From Escarpia spicata (Eukaryota > Annelida > Polychaeta > Sabellida > Siboglinidae), in the NCBI GenBank assembly GCA_963995525.1, contig OZ023206.1:26697478-26761477 (forward strand): a DNA stretch of 64,000 bases. The letters are read 5' to 3'. The notes beneath the pieces are model-generated. The model worked only from the letters and a program-made list of their open reading frames with translations. It ran no database searches and was not told the DNA's origin. Positions 1-13,980 of the stretch are shown piece by piece (the first letter of the stretch is position 1; every line of letters starts with the position of its first letter). A program made the translations under genes and the position numbers.

Positions 1-904
1 TATTATTATTATCATACTATTATTACTTCGCCCGATATGTGGCGTGGTGAGTGGGAGCCGAGAACGTATTTGTGGATAGGGACGAGTGCATCTGCAATAA
101 GTGACAGTTGCACGCAATAGTGGTTGTTTAGTATTTAAATTTGTTTACAATTTCTACATTTCCCGAGCACAACTTTCAAATAGCGAATACTGTTTTGGAC
201 TCATTAAAAGCAATTCGGTGAATAGTATAGATAAATGTTAATAAACGAGAAATGGACGTGGTGCCTTTAATACAGACCCGAAAACACATCTGCGTTCGAT
301 AGCACTTTTTACAGCGCAATGAGCAACGGCTTCTAATAGACATTATTATTTTGTTATTTCCTTTGTGTATTAGATCTACATTCCCTCTACTTACCGGTGC
401 AACGTAAATCAGTGCTAAATCTCTAATAGGCCCTATAGTAAACACCAAAACAATATCAGATCTTTATTAAAAGAAACCACGCACAAAGCAGCGGTCATGT
501 AACTCCACAATATCGTTCATCGCGCCCGTAGGAACACTAACCGGAATGTTTTAGTGTATTCTTTTACCGAAATAGCTCAGAGTTCCTCGTTAATGGCTTT
601 ATGCATGAATACCTGTGTCTCCTATATGCTAAGTATATTTTACGGCCTTGTTGTTTGACAAAGGTTCACCACTCCCAATCCGTGAAGAGAATGATTTCAA
701 TCTGAATGTCAAGCCCGTTTGTCGTGTATGAACCGGTAGCAGACTTCCATCGTCAAACACATGCATGCACGTCAGGTACAAAACCATAAACTTGTTTTGC
801 GGGTTTGCGTGTAGACCGCGTGAACAATGTCAACGACCTGTGTTCGAACAATTACACAAACTATATAGAGAATGTTGCGGATTGCTTGCTTTAATACAGA
901 TATG
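1..904. other. No gene recognised
   Basis: AT-rich unique-looking sequence. Short open frames lack recognisable motifs or splice context. Confidence 0.4.
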
Positions 905-1115
<211 letters not shown>

Positions 1116-1589
1116 AAAACAAAAAGTTAGATAACCCCAACGTTAGCCCACTAATATATAGGCCTATATAGATTCAACGGCGAAATTTGCATACAGATTA
1201 CAGATCGTACTGATTTGAACTGATTCTCTGAAGGTACATCACGCCACTAACGAGAATATCGTTCTCTTTGGTTTTCTTCTTTTTTCAAATGTCCAATTTC
1301 CTTGCGCACGACCGCATCTACGTGTTGCTTTTTTTGGCATCACATCAGATTACTGCAATAACATAACTTAGTTTGCTAGATATATTGACCCGCTTAGTTC
1401 GGGATCAAGCTGAAAATATGCTACTCCAACGTCCGCTCCGTACTTTAGTATGCATTACAAACATGGATAACCAATAAGAAGATTGAGAGCTGACTGAGAG
1501 GTTTTGAAGGGGTAACTCAGAAGGATCTTGCGAATATGTTAGAGCAGAAAGGAGAGTAGATGGAAGATCTTCTAGGTACAGTAAACACA

Positions 1590-1700
1590 CCCTCCTTCCC
1601 TCCCTCCCTCCCTCCATCCCTCCCTCCCTCTCTCTCTCTCTCCCTCCCTCCCTCCCTCCCTGCCTCCCTCCCTCCCTGCCTCCCTCCCTCCCTCCCTCCC
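1590..1700. repeat. (CCCT)n microsatellite
   Basis: Pyrimidine-only tract of CCCT and CT units, about 110 bp, purine-rich on the other strand. Confidence 0.95.
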
Positions 1701-2442
1701 GTCTTCTTTACTTTAGAATGAGTACTTAAGGGTTATTAAGCAACCTGTCATTCAACTCAAGAAACAGTGGCTCATTTTGTACAATGGCATGCGTGTATCA
1801 GAGTATTTTCCAGTGAATGCACGAGATGCATACATCATGTACATAACGTCTTAGCGAATTCACAGAATTGGCTGGTCAACGATATTCAGCATATTCGCTG
1901 AACTCCGCCGGCACGACAAACCAATAAAACGCGGCTTTCCGCGTTTTATCGGCAATAAAATAACCTGCACTACTTCCAGTAGCCTTTTTAATACCTTTGT
2001 GCAGTAACCTTTTCCACAACGTCGTACAATACATCCGTCTCAGTAATGTAATGTACCGACCATTGTAATAACCTCGTCAAATAGTCTAGTCAATGTGTGA
2101 CAAAACAGTTATCTTACAAACAGCAAAAGAAACGAAACCAGCGGTGTCTGATCCGAAATGTTCTGTACTGCAGAAAAAGTACTGAACGTTTTGAAAATCG
2201 AGGATTTGGGGTATCCTCAAAGTGCATGGCAATCAATTGATTCGTATGTTGAGCACTGTGAATCAGACATGACCATTGTCAAACAGATGTTCGCGATGGG
2301 TTGCCAATTAGTGATATTAACAAACATACCCGTCCCCTGACGGGATAACTTGGTAGTTCATACGTGGCAGTCGTGATATCAATTGTTACCAAATTGTTAG
2401 ACAACACAGAGCATCGTTACATAAACACTTTAACACGTTCTC
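1701..2442. other. No gene recognised
   Basis: One 60-codon frame (2158-2340) has no family resemblance I can name. AACGCGGxxTTTCCGCGTT near 1928 is a hairpin. Confidence 0.35.
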
Positions 2443-3644
2443 GTAGGTATTAGTGCCCTGCGCGGGCCTAGAAGTTTAGCCCAATCCCGGCCCGCATTTA
2501 GCAGTTAGAGTCCAGGCTCGGCTCAGTCCCGCAAACGAAACTATAAGCCAAGGCCCGGCCCAGGCCCGGAAATGGTTGTTCCAGGTTGTCCCCGGCCCGG
2601 CTCGGGTCGCAGGTTTCTGGCCCAAGCCCGCGGGCCAAAAGCGGGTAAGCCTGCAGCCCGCAACCCTCGGCCCACAAAACACCAACTTAGAAAACAGTAT
2701 TTTATTTACTTCAACACTAATAACTGAAATTATGATAAAACACTATGGCTATACAATACATGCATATCATGAATTACCACTATTCCTGCATTGCTGGTGG
2801 TGAGAGAATGCAAGAGGAGCAATAGGTTTCAGGTTATGACATTATAGAAAGAGGGAGGTGGGAGCTTCTGGGAGAGCAGTGGCTTATTGTGCTATGTCAG
2901 ACAATAGTACTAGCCTGTTGGTGCCACCGTTGCCCTGCACTGAGTTAGAAATGTAACTCAGCAACATTGATTAAGCCAGTTGTCACCCTTTCTTCCAGTC
3001 GTGCGACTACTCCATGGGCCCAACCCAGCCAAGGCTAGTGTCAGTAGTTTAGAGGGTCAGTAAGTCAGTAAGTCAGTAAACAGGTTACAGTCAAGACACT
3101 CGACATCATCAATGAACTAAAAGATAACTAGTACTAGTTAGTTAAGTTTCAACTTACAAAACTGACAGAGAACATGCCTTAGCTGTGCTAAATACTCTAG
3201 TCACATGTTTTGGAAATGCCGGTAGATGATTCAAGGATTACATTACAAAGACATGGTTATGAAATTATGAGTATATTTCATGGGTCGTAGTTTATATAAA
3301 ATTTCTAATTACCTCTATTAAAAGAATTCACCCTATTAAAGTGATTCTTTGGCTTTAGAAGTCCCATTGTTTAAAACCTGAAAAGCACAAATAAAACACT
3401 CGTGTCATTTATAATTCCATGCAAAGTGTCAATTTGCAAAGATTGTATGCAATATTAAATAATCATAATATTAATTAACCTGGAAAACTATTAATCCGTG
3501 TTTGACTATTATGTATAATATTTTTATTACACCCAGAACATGTCCCAGGCGGGGCCTGCGGCCTGCAGATTGAATATTTTTTAGCACACGCTCGGCTCGG
3601 CCCGCGGGCCCAAGACCCGGCCCGCGCAGGGCACTAGTAGGTAT
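2443..3644. mobile_element. Non-autonomous hAT-type DNA transposon with 8-bp TSD
   Basis: The element (2451-3636, 1186 bp) has perfect 18-bp terminal inverted repeats, TAGTGCCCTGCGCGGGCC on the left and its complement on the right. It is flanked by the identical 8-bp direct repeat GTAGGTAT at 2443-2450 and 3637-3644. An 8-bp target duplication with this kind of end is typical of hAT. Subterminal regions are full of GGCCCG-like motifs while the core is AT-rich. No transposase ORF is present. Confidence 0.88.
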
Positions 3645-5003
3645 GCGATGGTTTCAGCCGCGTCACGCACATGCTGGTATACTCGTTGTATGTTCAGAAT
3701 GACGAAAGTCGGAGAGAAAGTTAAGTTCAGGTCTATCGATTCGCATTGCTATGGTATTGGCATGAGGGTAGACGTAATCCTATTGTCTCAGCGTATTCCA
3801 AGCAACCTAGTCGATAACGCAGGGGCCTGTTTTCTCGTAGTATTTGCCGCGCGCGCGTTGTTCCAGTGATTGTTAAGTGACGTTTTACGCTTTACGCACG
3901 CATTACGTTTTACGTTCCGAACAATTTACCCCATAAAAATGGAGACACAAAATTTAAATTGAGATGTTACGGCACACACATGTGGTGGTGGATTAATCTC
4001 TGAAAGTTTGATATCCTAGGTACAATCCATTAAAGATGAAAACGTTAACATAACCGCATACATACATACATGCACACACCAGATCAATCATGTGATTTCA
4101 ACTTGACACCGAGCAAACCAAACGCAAGTGCCAATGGGCGGATGTAGCAAGCGTAGCTTTACAAATTGAATAGTTTTATTTCCTCCCTGTCATCGCGGGC
4201 GCCATTTTTGCGGCAGAGATTGAATTAATTCTGGAGAGGGTGCCGTCGTTCTACGCCATTTTATAATCGATCCATCTCAGAACCAACATGTTTTTCTGTT
4301 TCAGGGAATTGACCTATCCATCATAAGACCAGCTGCTTAGCAAAAACTTTTCAAACCATCAAAAAATAAATGCCGGACACGAGTAGTGTTCAAACATTCC
4401 ATTTACAAGATCAACAACACACTCGACGTTGTGTTAAAAGGTTTCAGTGAGATATATTGCCATTGTTTAAGCTTAGTTCGAATTTATGTCAGACTATTCG
4501 ATATATTTTGTTTATAGAGCAATATTATGACTGTAGTCAAATCAAAGCCCCTGCTTGCGTCACATAACTCGAAAAATGGCTGCGCCAACGCCAAGATAGG
4601 TGTTTATCATCGCTTCAGAAAACCACGTTCAATAAGCTTTGTGTGCTGAAATGTTTGGATGATGTAAAGATGGTTATTTTGTGGAAGGTGTTTCACGATA
4701 TTGACTACACTAATTTGGTCATTACGAAAACGTCGTGCAATAAGTATTTCTAAAATATCCTTCTGAACTCGTTCAGTAGCGATTGGGTAGACCTATTGCA
4801 ACGACCATTTTGTCAACGGCGTGCAGTCGTGATTTCAATAAAATAACAAAATAACCAGTTTTTATTGGTGGACTCTACAAAACAAGCATGCTAGTGCAAC
4901 TATGCTTAGACCATGTCAATGATGCCGTAAGCAAGCATTTTGACAAGGCTGGGTATCTCTCATAACATCTACATTTATGTAGCGTTGCACAGTAGTAAAA
5001 CGG
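3645..5003. other. No gene recognised
   Basis: Contains TTTTACG short repeats near 3882-3915. Otherwise unique sequence with stops in all frames. Confidence 0.35.
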
Positions 5004-5164
5004 AAAGGTAAGTTCTCATATAGCGTAGTATCCAGTCCTCAGGACCGTTCAAAGCGCGTTACACTTTACTCCCTGGCAGACCTGATCAATCGATCACCAT
5101 CTCGACTTCTCTGGGAAGCATTCAGCCAAGCCGATACTCTATCCACTGCGCCACTGCGCTCCAC
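5004..5164 (-). mobile_element. tRNA-derived SINE, partial
   Basis: Shares the AAGGTAAGTTCTCATATAG end, the CTCCCTGGCAGACCTG stretch and the TTCTCTGGGAAGCATTCAG stretch with copies at 11568, 15975, 24429 and 48401. It ends at the CACTGCGCTCCAC head, in minus orientation. Confidence 0.75.
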
Positions 5165-6104
5165 AGACAGTAGCAATTGATATACATCAATCAGCAACCG
5201 TGCCAATAACGTCGCGTAGTAAACATTTTATAACGTTATGCAGCCACAGTTTCAATAACGTCGTGCAATACTAATTTCAATAAGTTATTCATGGAGCATT
5301 GCACTGCCAATGACAATCAGACACAATTTCACTAGCACCGGGAAGGGACCTGTTCAGTAACATAAGCGGTACATCTGATAAAGGAAGGTCTCACATATTC
5401 GGAAAACCCCAAAACAACAGCGTTCTGTGGTGATTCAAACCACCACCTACCCTTTGCAATCACCCCCCAATACGTTGTATAGAACTTGAAATGTTGAACG
5501 ATCACAAAATCCGACAGTAGCAGGGTTTATCTGATGTGACTTGGTTGCCAATAAGTTACTCATCACGCTGCTCGGTTCCAATATCCACAATAACGTCAAT
5601 GTGTACTAGTACATGTTCCCCTCGATAGGTGGTGCCACTGTAGCAACTTATTTTCCGCTATACGCGATGTCGATCAAACCACCGCTCTCATAATACATCA
5701 CGCTATACGAATACGGTTTTTGAACCACCACAGGGCAGCAACCGTTTCACTACATACATGACAACTCTTCTCCGTTGATCGTACGGAGGCTCCGTAATTT
5801 TTACATAGTTGATAAATCTCCGTCACAGAGATTGAAAGCTCCATCATTTTATTTTCACCGAACAAACAATTTGCTACACAATACACACAATGCACAGGGG
5901 CAATACACACGTACATCGTTGATTTTCAGTGGATATTTCGGTAGTAGCTCAGGCAAGATCTCCTATCCTATCCTTTTCAGGCTGCCTTGACAAAACAGAC
6001 TTCGGCTACGGGCAAATATCTCTTCTCCACGTTGTAAAAACTAAAACTATACCTCATCAAACCCTATATGCTGAGCAATTCCGGGTTGAACAAGATAGGA
6101 AAAG

Positions 6105-6192
6105 GAGTCAATAGAGAGAACCCGTGTTCGAATCCTGAGCTGCCGTTTCGAATCTTGGGCAAATTCGTTCACTCTACGTTGCTCGGTAGTAA
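6105..6192 (+). mobile_element. SINE fragment
   Basis: Contains CCCGTGTTCGAATCCTGAG (box B-like) and TTGGGCAAATTCGTTCACTC, as in the fuller copy at 48401-48725. Confidence 0.6.
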
Positions 6193-6790
6193 TGCAATGC
6201 AGTTCATTAACGTTGCGCAGAAATGTCGTGCAGAACTGTTACTGCCGTATCGTGCTGAACTATTTATGTCGTGTCGTGCAAATGTTTTGTCAAGTACAAA
6301 ATAAAACGCAGACGCTATAATGGCTGTCGCTGTCGCTGACTGTCCGTAATAAATGGCGTGCAAAAAAGGTCTGCATCAGCTTAGTTGTGTCTGTATGTGT
6401 GATGTACGGAACACTGTCCTTTGTGAATGGAAAGGTGTATTTTACAAGTTGTCGTGGCTAAATAAAAACCGTGTTATTCGCTTGTTATAACACATATTTG
6501 CGTTTTGTTTGCGTGTCATTCATAAATCAAACGACGTCCTAATTCACTGGTCCAAACAAAATGCTCATTAGGCTATCACAGACATGCTCTAAATAACATG
6601 TAGTATTAATAGTATTATTCCATTACCGAAGGTGCTTCGCATCAATACATAACGGCAATTACTTCTAAACGATATGGTGATCAAACGAGTAGCAACGATT
6701 GAGGCTGTATCATTCATGCAGTTGCGTGTATCATGATACGTATTAAGCAGAATGTACACCAACATTACGTTCCTAACAAACCGTGTTGAC

Positions 6791-6794
6791 GTGC

Positions 6795-6842
<48 letters not shown>

Positions 6843-6887
6843 GTGCGTGTGTGCGTGCGTGTGTATGTGCACGTGCGCGCGCATGTG
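6791..6887. repeat. (GT)n microsatellite
   Basis: GT repeats with interspersed GC, about 95 bp. Confidence 0.95.
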
Positions 6888-9883
6888 TCTAGATAAAACA
6901 GGGACAAGTCTAACATTTGAGGAGAATTGTTGAAAGCAAACACGAATGTACAACGGATAATTGGCTTTGGTGTGTAAATCTTATTTTGAACATTTTGGGA
7001 ACAACAGATGTGCCAAAGACTGGAAGCATCTCGACTACTAATTAAAATGAGCTACAGGGAGGAACGGAAAGTGAGCTGTCCTACGTCAACCAGGCGAAGA
7101 ACGGCAGAATAAGAGACACAATGTTTGGGATGGAGGTCGTGGACTGAAGCCAAACATGTGGCCAGAAATAAAACAAACCAGAGACGAAGCATTGCAGCCT
7201 TATGAGTCACAAAGCCTGATGAGGCCAGTTCATGTAAGGTGTATCTTCCGCTATATGGGGAAACTTGAAAGTTTTCAGTGATCTGCATAGTACATTTTAA
7301 TGAACAGTCGCGTTGGCTTCGTGGTTCGATGCTCATCTGGTGACAATGAAACACCGGGTGATAACCTCAGACAGGCAGGCCAATTTTGTAGTATCGTAAA
7401 TAAGCGGTGTACATCCCGGTCACTCGCATAGCACCTAAGACGTGAGGACGATGTTGTAAGTATGTGACTAGCGAATGATACATCACGGCGGTTACGCATT
7501 TTGTAACCGTACTTTTATTCAATCGTAAAATTGCAAATAAATAAACTGTTATTAATAATAGCTATGTTAGGTAAGGTTGACTATTGTGAATAGTTTTACT
7601 ACTGCGGTAGTGTTGCAATAGCTGGGTCACTAATACAACAGATTAGCCATAGTGTCATAACTATAGCGATCGTATCGTGATAGGAATATGGACTAGCAAA
7701 TACTTTAAAAAGCAGTCTCAAAACATAATTCTGTGCTGGCGCCATTGTGTGGTCTTTTTGGCGATGCATTCCCGAGATCGGGAATCCCCGAATGACTCTG
7801 CTCTGTTCGACGGTAGTTGGTGTTGGTCATTAATGAAGTAAAATACCATGTCGACGAGCATTGTTTTGTGTGACACAAATATCCCTGCTGATCGGTTTGC
7901 TAAATAACTTCATTATCAATAGTTACACTTACTATTGACAGTAGTTGATTAAAACAAACAAAAAACAAATCAAATCAAACACATTATAGGTGCATGTAAA
8001 GTATAACATGTATTGATGAAACGTTTGAATGGAGTAACATTGAAGTAAGACTGTAATGTACCCTGTATGTCACATCGACTATCGCGATGCGTCTATAGTT
8101 ACACCATTTGCTACAAATCACCCTGCTGTCATAACGCTTCCAACGATTGTCATGACAGCGCAACAAGACCTTTGCGACTCGTCGAACTTTCTTCAAATGT
8201 CACCCGCATATCCTCGACTTACAAAAAATGCACGTATGTGTGTTTGCGTGACATTGGTTGAACATAATGTTCACTAAATACTCCGCTTGAACGTACATAG
8301 AGAACAGCCTCCCAAAATCACTGGACGCGGCTCCATATGTGGTGCAGGTGTACTTCTAGACTAGATTAGATCAATTGTGGAACATCGACCCAGGCAACAT
8401 TGAACACAAACAATAAATATATTGACAAGTGTGCACAGGGAGAATCGGGGAAGTATCACGCAGCTGGCACAGGGGGAACATGCCCACATGCGCCTAAATA
8501 AGACGTAAGAAGATTCGGTTACATTAATTAGCTGGCATATGACAGCGCACTCACCTGTAATAACGTAGACGCCGACAACTCTTGTTCAACGTCGAATCAC
8601 AGACGAAAAGAAGCGGACAACGTCGATGTCGCTCTATAGTGCCACAGAATTATTATATATTTCGGTGGTGCTTTATAGCAACGAAGATACGTTACCAGAA
8701 GCCGCAAAAGAGCGCGGGCACTCTTGGTCGTAACGGGGGCGAAACTGTCATAAAGATCGCTAGCGCGAAGAGAGGCATTCTCTGCCCGCAAGAAGTAATC
8801 TGCACGCGTACACTCGTAAGAACGACGCGATTATAATTTATGTTTCCTGTGTCTCTGTTACAATAGAGATACGTCGTCAGCTGGTTAGTGTGAAACAGTA
8901 CCTAAACAGCCAAAGCGGACGCCTCGACTCAATATGCAGGACGCAGATGGTGATTTATTTTATATTTTAGACAAATTACATTATTATGAAAACACTGGGA
9001 ACTTCTGTTTCACTGAAAGAATCGTTCCGCGATTTATTTTCATAAAGAGCCTTGTTTTTTAGTTTAGCCGTTCGCGAATGCGTTTCTTTTATGCAGAAAT
9101 ATGTAAAGGCCGTCCACTGATATTCGAAGTCAGATTCAGTATAAAGTGCGTACTTCCTGTTTGAATCGTCAATAAATAAAATATGTTAATTTGCGAAAGT
9201 TAACTGCCTTATGGGACAATATTTGGCCTTCAGTCCACTAGGTTTTTTTCTAAGTAATTTTAAATGAGACGAGCGAAAATGTTATATTTAGACGGCGCCT
9301 TTCAGTGACGACGGTTGTTGTCTTCGGTTAGCTACACAAAAACGTGTAAAATATTTGAGACTCATTTTATCTTTCTATTACAAAATTTCTACACAATAAC
9401 TGTCATATTGTTGCCAAAATCTGGCACAAAACCGATAACACAAACCTATATTAGAATCTCATTAAGCCGGATCGGATAATCCGGAGCACCGGTAATTAGG
9501 ATAATGTAATTCGGACACGATAATCCGGACACGATAATCTGGAAACCTCAGCATTTCTAGGGAACTGAATTTCCAAATGCTAGTGCAGTATACCCCGTTG
9601 AACGCGTACTTCGTTTATCCAATAAAATCGCTAATCCGGACATATACCGTGGACCAAAGGTCTGCGTCGAAGAGGTAATGTTTCCCTTGGCGGCCTACTG
9701 CTTCTTAGCGTACCCAAGTTACGGTTCTGCGTGTTCTTTCCAAATCCCTCCCCCCGATATGTTGGGAGATATCCCGCATTTTGGTTAGTATGCCAACACC
9801 TTCCTAGTCTACCCGGTTCAGACGAAGAGTTCAGCTTTTGTTGAATTTGATTTATCATTTATTATCAGTTTTGGGCGATGTCA
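6888..9883. other. No gene recognised
   Basis: Several open frames of 60-100 codons overlap each other on both strands and carry no motif. Repeated GATAATCCGGACACG-type motifs lie at 9470-9545. Confidence 0.35.
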
Positions 9884-10166
9884 CTGTTAATTTACATACA
9901 TTGTTAATTTACATACATTGTTAATTTACATACATTGTTAATTTACATACATTGTTAATTTACATACATTGTTAATTTACATACATTGTTAATTTACATA
10001 CATTGTTAATTTACATACATTGTTAATTTACATACATTGTTAATTTACATACATTGTTAATTTACATACATTGTTAATTTACATACATTGTTAATTTACA
10101 TACATTGTTAATTTACATACATTGTTAATTTACATACATTGTTAATTTACATACATTGTTAATTTC
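9884..10166. repeat. 17-bp minisatellite
   Basis: About 16 almost perfect tandem copies of TGTTAATTTACATACAT. It contains no coding signal. Confidence 0.95.
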
Positions 10167-10587
10167 ATGCGCTAAACCTAAGGAAAAACCTAAATTCTGC
10201 CAAACAAAACTGAAAATCGATTCACCTCTAAATCTTGGCATTTTTCGCCGATTGGTCGGATGAAGAAACATGTAGTTAGGGCAAAATATATTCGTTAAAC
10301 GGCGTTTAAAACTGAAACATTTCCGGCAGACCTTGATGAAACTACCACCACGCGACGCCATAACAGGGATGGGCGATGTCCAGCTATTTGCGTGAGCCAA
10401 GTTGGAACTTCTGGAAAATAGCCTATCCGTTTACGCTTAAAATTATCATCAATACTAGCTTACACCCACCCACCCATTTTTATTGGCGCCATCCGTTGAA
10501 TTGATCACCACTCAATTATCTCAGGTAAAGAAAGTCCCGCCAAAAGCATCTATATTATCAAACAATACGGTTCTTTGTCCGTCTGTC

Positions 10588-10639
10588 TTGTTTGTTTGTT
10601 TGTTTGTTTGTTTGTTTGTTTGTTTGTTTGTTTGTTTGT
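10588..10639. repeat. (TTTG)n microsatellite
   Basis: Thirteen tandem copies of a 4-bp unit. Confidence 0.95.
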
Positions 10640-10823
10640 GAACCCAAATCTCTGTTAGTTTTGCATATATGGACGTCGGCGACTTGGAGGAGATACCCTT
10701 ACACAAGTTCAGAGTCAGCGTATTAATATATAGATGGCACACGGTTTCCAATGCATTATTGGACATAGATCTTTTAAATTGAAAATCGTTTCACATTTCC
10801 ATTATAGTGACTATAAGATACTG

Positions 10824-11160
10824 GTATACCTGCCAACTTTGTTTGAAAACCCGGGAGATTCATCAGCGGGTCAGCACACTTCCCGTGTCGCGCTGTCTCG
10901 TCACGCTGTCTCGGATTTTGACATCGGAAGACGGGGAAAGGGTGCTGTTGGAGATATTTCGCCGGAACTTCATCGGTTCGTTTTCTCGAAGGCTCGAAGA
11001 CGGGGGGAAGTGTGCTGTTGGAGATTTTTCGCCGGAAATTCAGCGGTTCAGCACGTCTTCCGTGGTGTCGCACTGTCTCGAAGACGGGGGGAGTGTTCTG
11101 AGAAAATTCGGGATATTAAATTTGCCTGTATTCCGGGTGACCAGGAGATACACCCAACAT
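10824..11160. mobile_element. Truncated MITE related to 25281-25570
   Basis: Begins GGTATACCTGCCAACTTTG with a CCGGGAGATTCATCAGCGG stretch, as in the complete copy at 25281. The interior has repeated GAAGACGGGG and GTGCTGTTGGAGAT blocks. The right terminal repeat is missing or degraded. The 172-codon open frame over it is not a recognised protein. Confidence 0.55.
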
Positions 11161-11567
11161 CTCGGAGACGTTTGTGTAACAATATCTCCCCCACTATAAG
11201 TATTCACCGTCTACTAATATTACCGATTTCGAACAGCAGCGACGTCTGGTGACCAGTACAGGTACCACTAGGTACCTTGCTGCTGAGGGGCATACTCGTT
11301 AGATCAACAGGCGTTGATTGGAGCCAAGGCACTCTTGTACGACTATCCATTTCTTTGAGTTGGATCCTCATTAAGTCAATGGGTTCTACGTGTGTGTCGG
11401 TTTTCTGTGATCACCGCATAAACCAGGACTCTCATCCCCAACCTAAATCACGTTAATGTGTCAATAAAACCCGGTCTCACTCGCAGATCAATAATGCGAT
11501 GCTTCGGGCCGGCGAGTTTATCGATACGCAACAAGCGACGTGTTTATATCACGAACGTAGGCCTAAA

Positions 11568-11893
11568 GTAAAGTTAAAGTATGTTCTTATATAGCGCAGA
11601 ATCCTGTCCTTAGGACTTTTCAAAGAACTTTAAATTTTACTCTCTGGCAGACCTGTTCAATCAAATACCTTCTCGACTTCTCTGGGAAGCATTCAGTCAC
11701 GCTGCAATTAATACGCGAATACTATTGATACACACATATCCACCACTGTCTATAGCCATGTACTCATGAGTACAGCTGAGTGAAATGTAGAGAGAACGTA
11801 CTTGCCCAAAGTTTGACACGGCAGCACTGGATTTGAGCCCGGGTTCTCTTGATTGAGAGTCCGACGTTCTATCTACTGCACTACTGCGCTCCA
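11568..11893 (-). mobile_element. tRNA-derived SINE, near full length
   Basis: On the minus strand it runs from the tRNA-like head (complement of CACTGCGCTCCAC, box B in the GATTTGAGCCCGGGTT complement) through the GTACTCATGAG region to the TATATAAG end. Similar layout to 48401-48725. Confidence 0.78.
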
Positions 11894-13005
11894 CAACGTA
11901 CCCAGTTGTATCGCGTTTTCTGAAGCGAAATGACAATAGGTGCTTGCAAGTTTAAGATTAATAATTAATTTAGCTTTCATGGCAACGGATCAGATTAGAT
12001 AACAATGTAAGGCCTCTAATATATAATTGTAATATGTCAATTAATCACACTTCTGTCACATAAACGCGTAAGGCGGAATTAACATTCAGTCTTTTCGTAA
12101 GCACCTCACTCAAAAATAACTTTTCTAACAGTTCGGTTTCACAAATTTGGCTGAATAGGTGTTGCAGATTTAGCACATATAGTCGACGTGGAGAAGCAGA
12201 CATACAATTTACCCGTTTTACAATCGACCGGAGTCTCACATTTCATGAAACCGGCCTTAGGTTTGCAGCGTATCCCGGAGGTGCCAAGTTATGTCACCCA
12301 AAAAAGGTACATCTACCTGTTTACATGATGTGATGGCAGCAGATGAGGATCTGGCGTCATGAGCCTCGCGTTGCAGTCGCGAGGGGAGTGCAAGCGGAAA
12401 AGGGAATCGCTCCACGGCCGGGTAATTGTTAAATTTGAGGGTACATTTTCTTATTTGTTATGCATTTTTAACGTAAAATGTTGCTTAGATAGTATAACTG
12501 GATTCAAAATTAGTAATTTATGTTATTAAATCTAGACATTCGCCGGTTTATGACAACTTAAAATCAGAAAAAAATATACCGTGAAATAACGGTCTGGCAG
12601 AAAATGTTGGCACAAAAGCGATAGACCGTGAGAATATCCCCCAAAATTAGAAAAGCTTGAATTCTGTCGCCAAAGCGGTAGACTTGGCACCCCTGCTATC
12701 AACAAATACCGCTATTTGTTCAGCTATTGTAGCAAGGGTTCAAGGCTGAATAAACTGCCAGTACCAATGGCAGTGGAAACGCCGGAAACTTTGCTTAAAG
12801 GGAGCCAACAAGTCCCTCTAGCTACCCTGACTTAGCGGGCTTAGTAATTTGTAACAGGAAATGTGCTGTGTTGAATCCGGAAAAATTGGACATCGTTGAG
12901 CGTCAACGGGTATTGCAATTAACTCAGCCCGACTCTGTCGTATTGCCAATAAAGCTTGTTATGAAACTGGATACTATTTGAACAAACTCCGGAGTCGTAC
13001 TTTCA
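11894..13005. other. No gene recognised
   Basis: A TTTCATGAAACCGGCC motif at 12241 resembles the end of the MITE family at 21394, so a fragment may lie here. Confidence 0.35.
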
Positions 13006-13980
13006 AATTTGTGGACGTTATTATGGACTTACTTTGTCCTTAACCGAATTGGTCGTCGGGGGGACACAAGCGACGGTAAAGTTGCGACATTTCGCCATTC
13101 TTGTCTGTCAGAGGCTATGGTGGGGAGCTCTGGCACGGAGAGGGTCATCCACTCCTTGACATTGTCGAACCAACATTTTCTCTGCCGTCCGCGGTGGCGT
13201 TTGCCGTCCCTGAATAGGCTTTTTCGGGAGGCTGATATGTATTGTTACATGCCCGAACTATGCCAGTTTCCTTCTCTTGACATTTGCCATGGTTCTTGTG
13301 GGCCAACCATGCAACGATTTGATCTTGCTCAGAACATATGCATTGGTCTTATGCTCTATGTAGGAGATGTGGAGCAGCTTCCTCAAGCACTTGGTCTCGA
13401 AGGTTTTAATATTTTTCGTTGTATGAGTATGGACTGTCCATGTCTCATAGCCGTACCGAAAGATGGATGGTACAAGTGATCTGAACAAACTGTACTTGGT
13501 TGTGAAGCTTATGTTACTACGTATCGATATCCTCTCCAACCTTGCTGTCGTTGCTGAGGCGATCCTGATATATGTATTTCTGCGGTTCAGCTACCATCCT
13601 TAGACAAGGTCGCTCCAAGATATTTAATACTGCTGACTTTTTCAAGCTTTTCGCCATTCATGGTGATGTCTGCACTGATGTTATTTGAGCTGTTGACCAT
13701 TACTTTACACTTCTCGACCGATGGCTCCAGATGGATATGTGGTGGTTGTGTACAGTGTATTGCATGATCTTCTCCAGGAATATGTTGAAGAACACTGGAG
13801 AGAGCAAGCAAGCTGTTGTTCTAATTTCCCGATCTGGTTGTTCATCGATCAGGATGCACTGCTGGCATCTTTGTACAGTGTCTCTATGACTTTAAATCAG
13901 TCTTTCCTCGGTGTTAAATCATCTGAGGACCTGCCATAGACTAGTCCAACATGCCAGTCTTTGTCAAATGCTCTCTTGAA
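13006..13980 (-). mobile_element. LINE reverse transcriptase remnant
   Basis: Minus-strand frames, broken by shifts, give FIDFKIIYANFKRAF (the FDxxKAFD motif, degraded), SPVFFNIFLEKIMQ, DITMNGEKLEKVSSIKYLG and ETWTVHTHTTKNIKTFETKC. These are in the order of palm, thumb and C-terminal parts of a non-LTR retrotransposon. The 5' part is missing. It lies just upstream of TERF. Confidence 0.82.

Noticed and set aside
2158..2340. 60-residue frame starting with ATG
   Set aside because: Short, with no splice context, family resemblance or neighbouring exons.
10734..11252. 172-residue plus-strand frame
   Set aside because: It lies over a MITE copy with internal GC-rich repeats and shows no motif, start context or splice sites.
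13009..13479. 156-residue plus-strand frame
   Set aside because: It is the shadow of the minus-strand LINE reverse transcriptase remnant.
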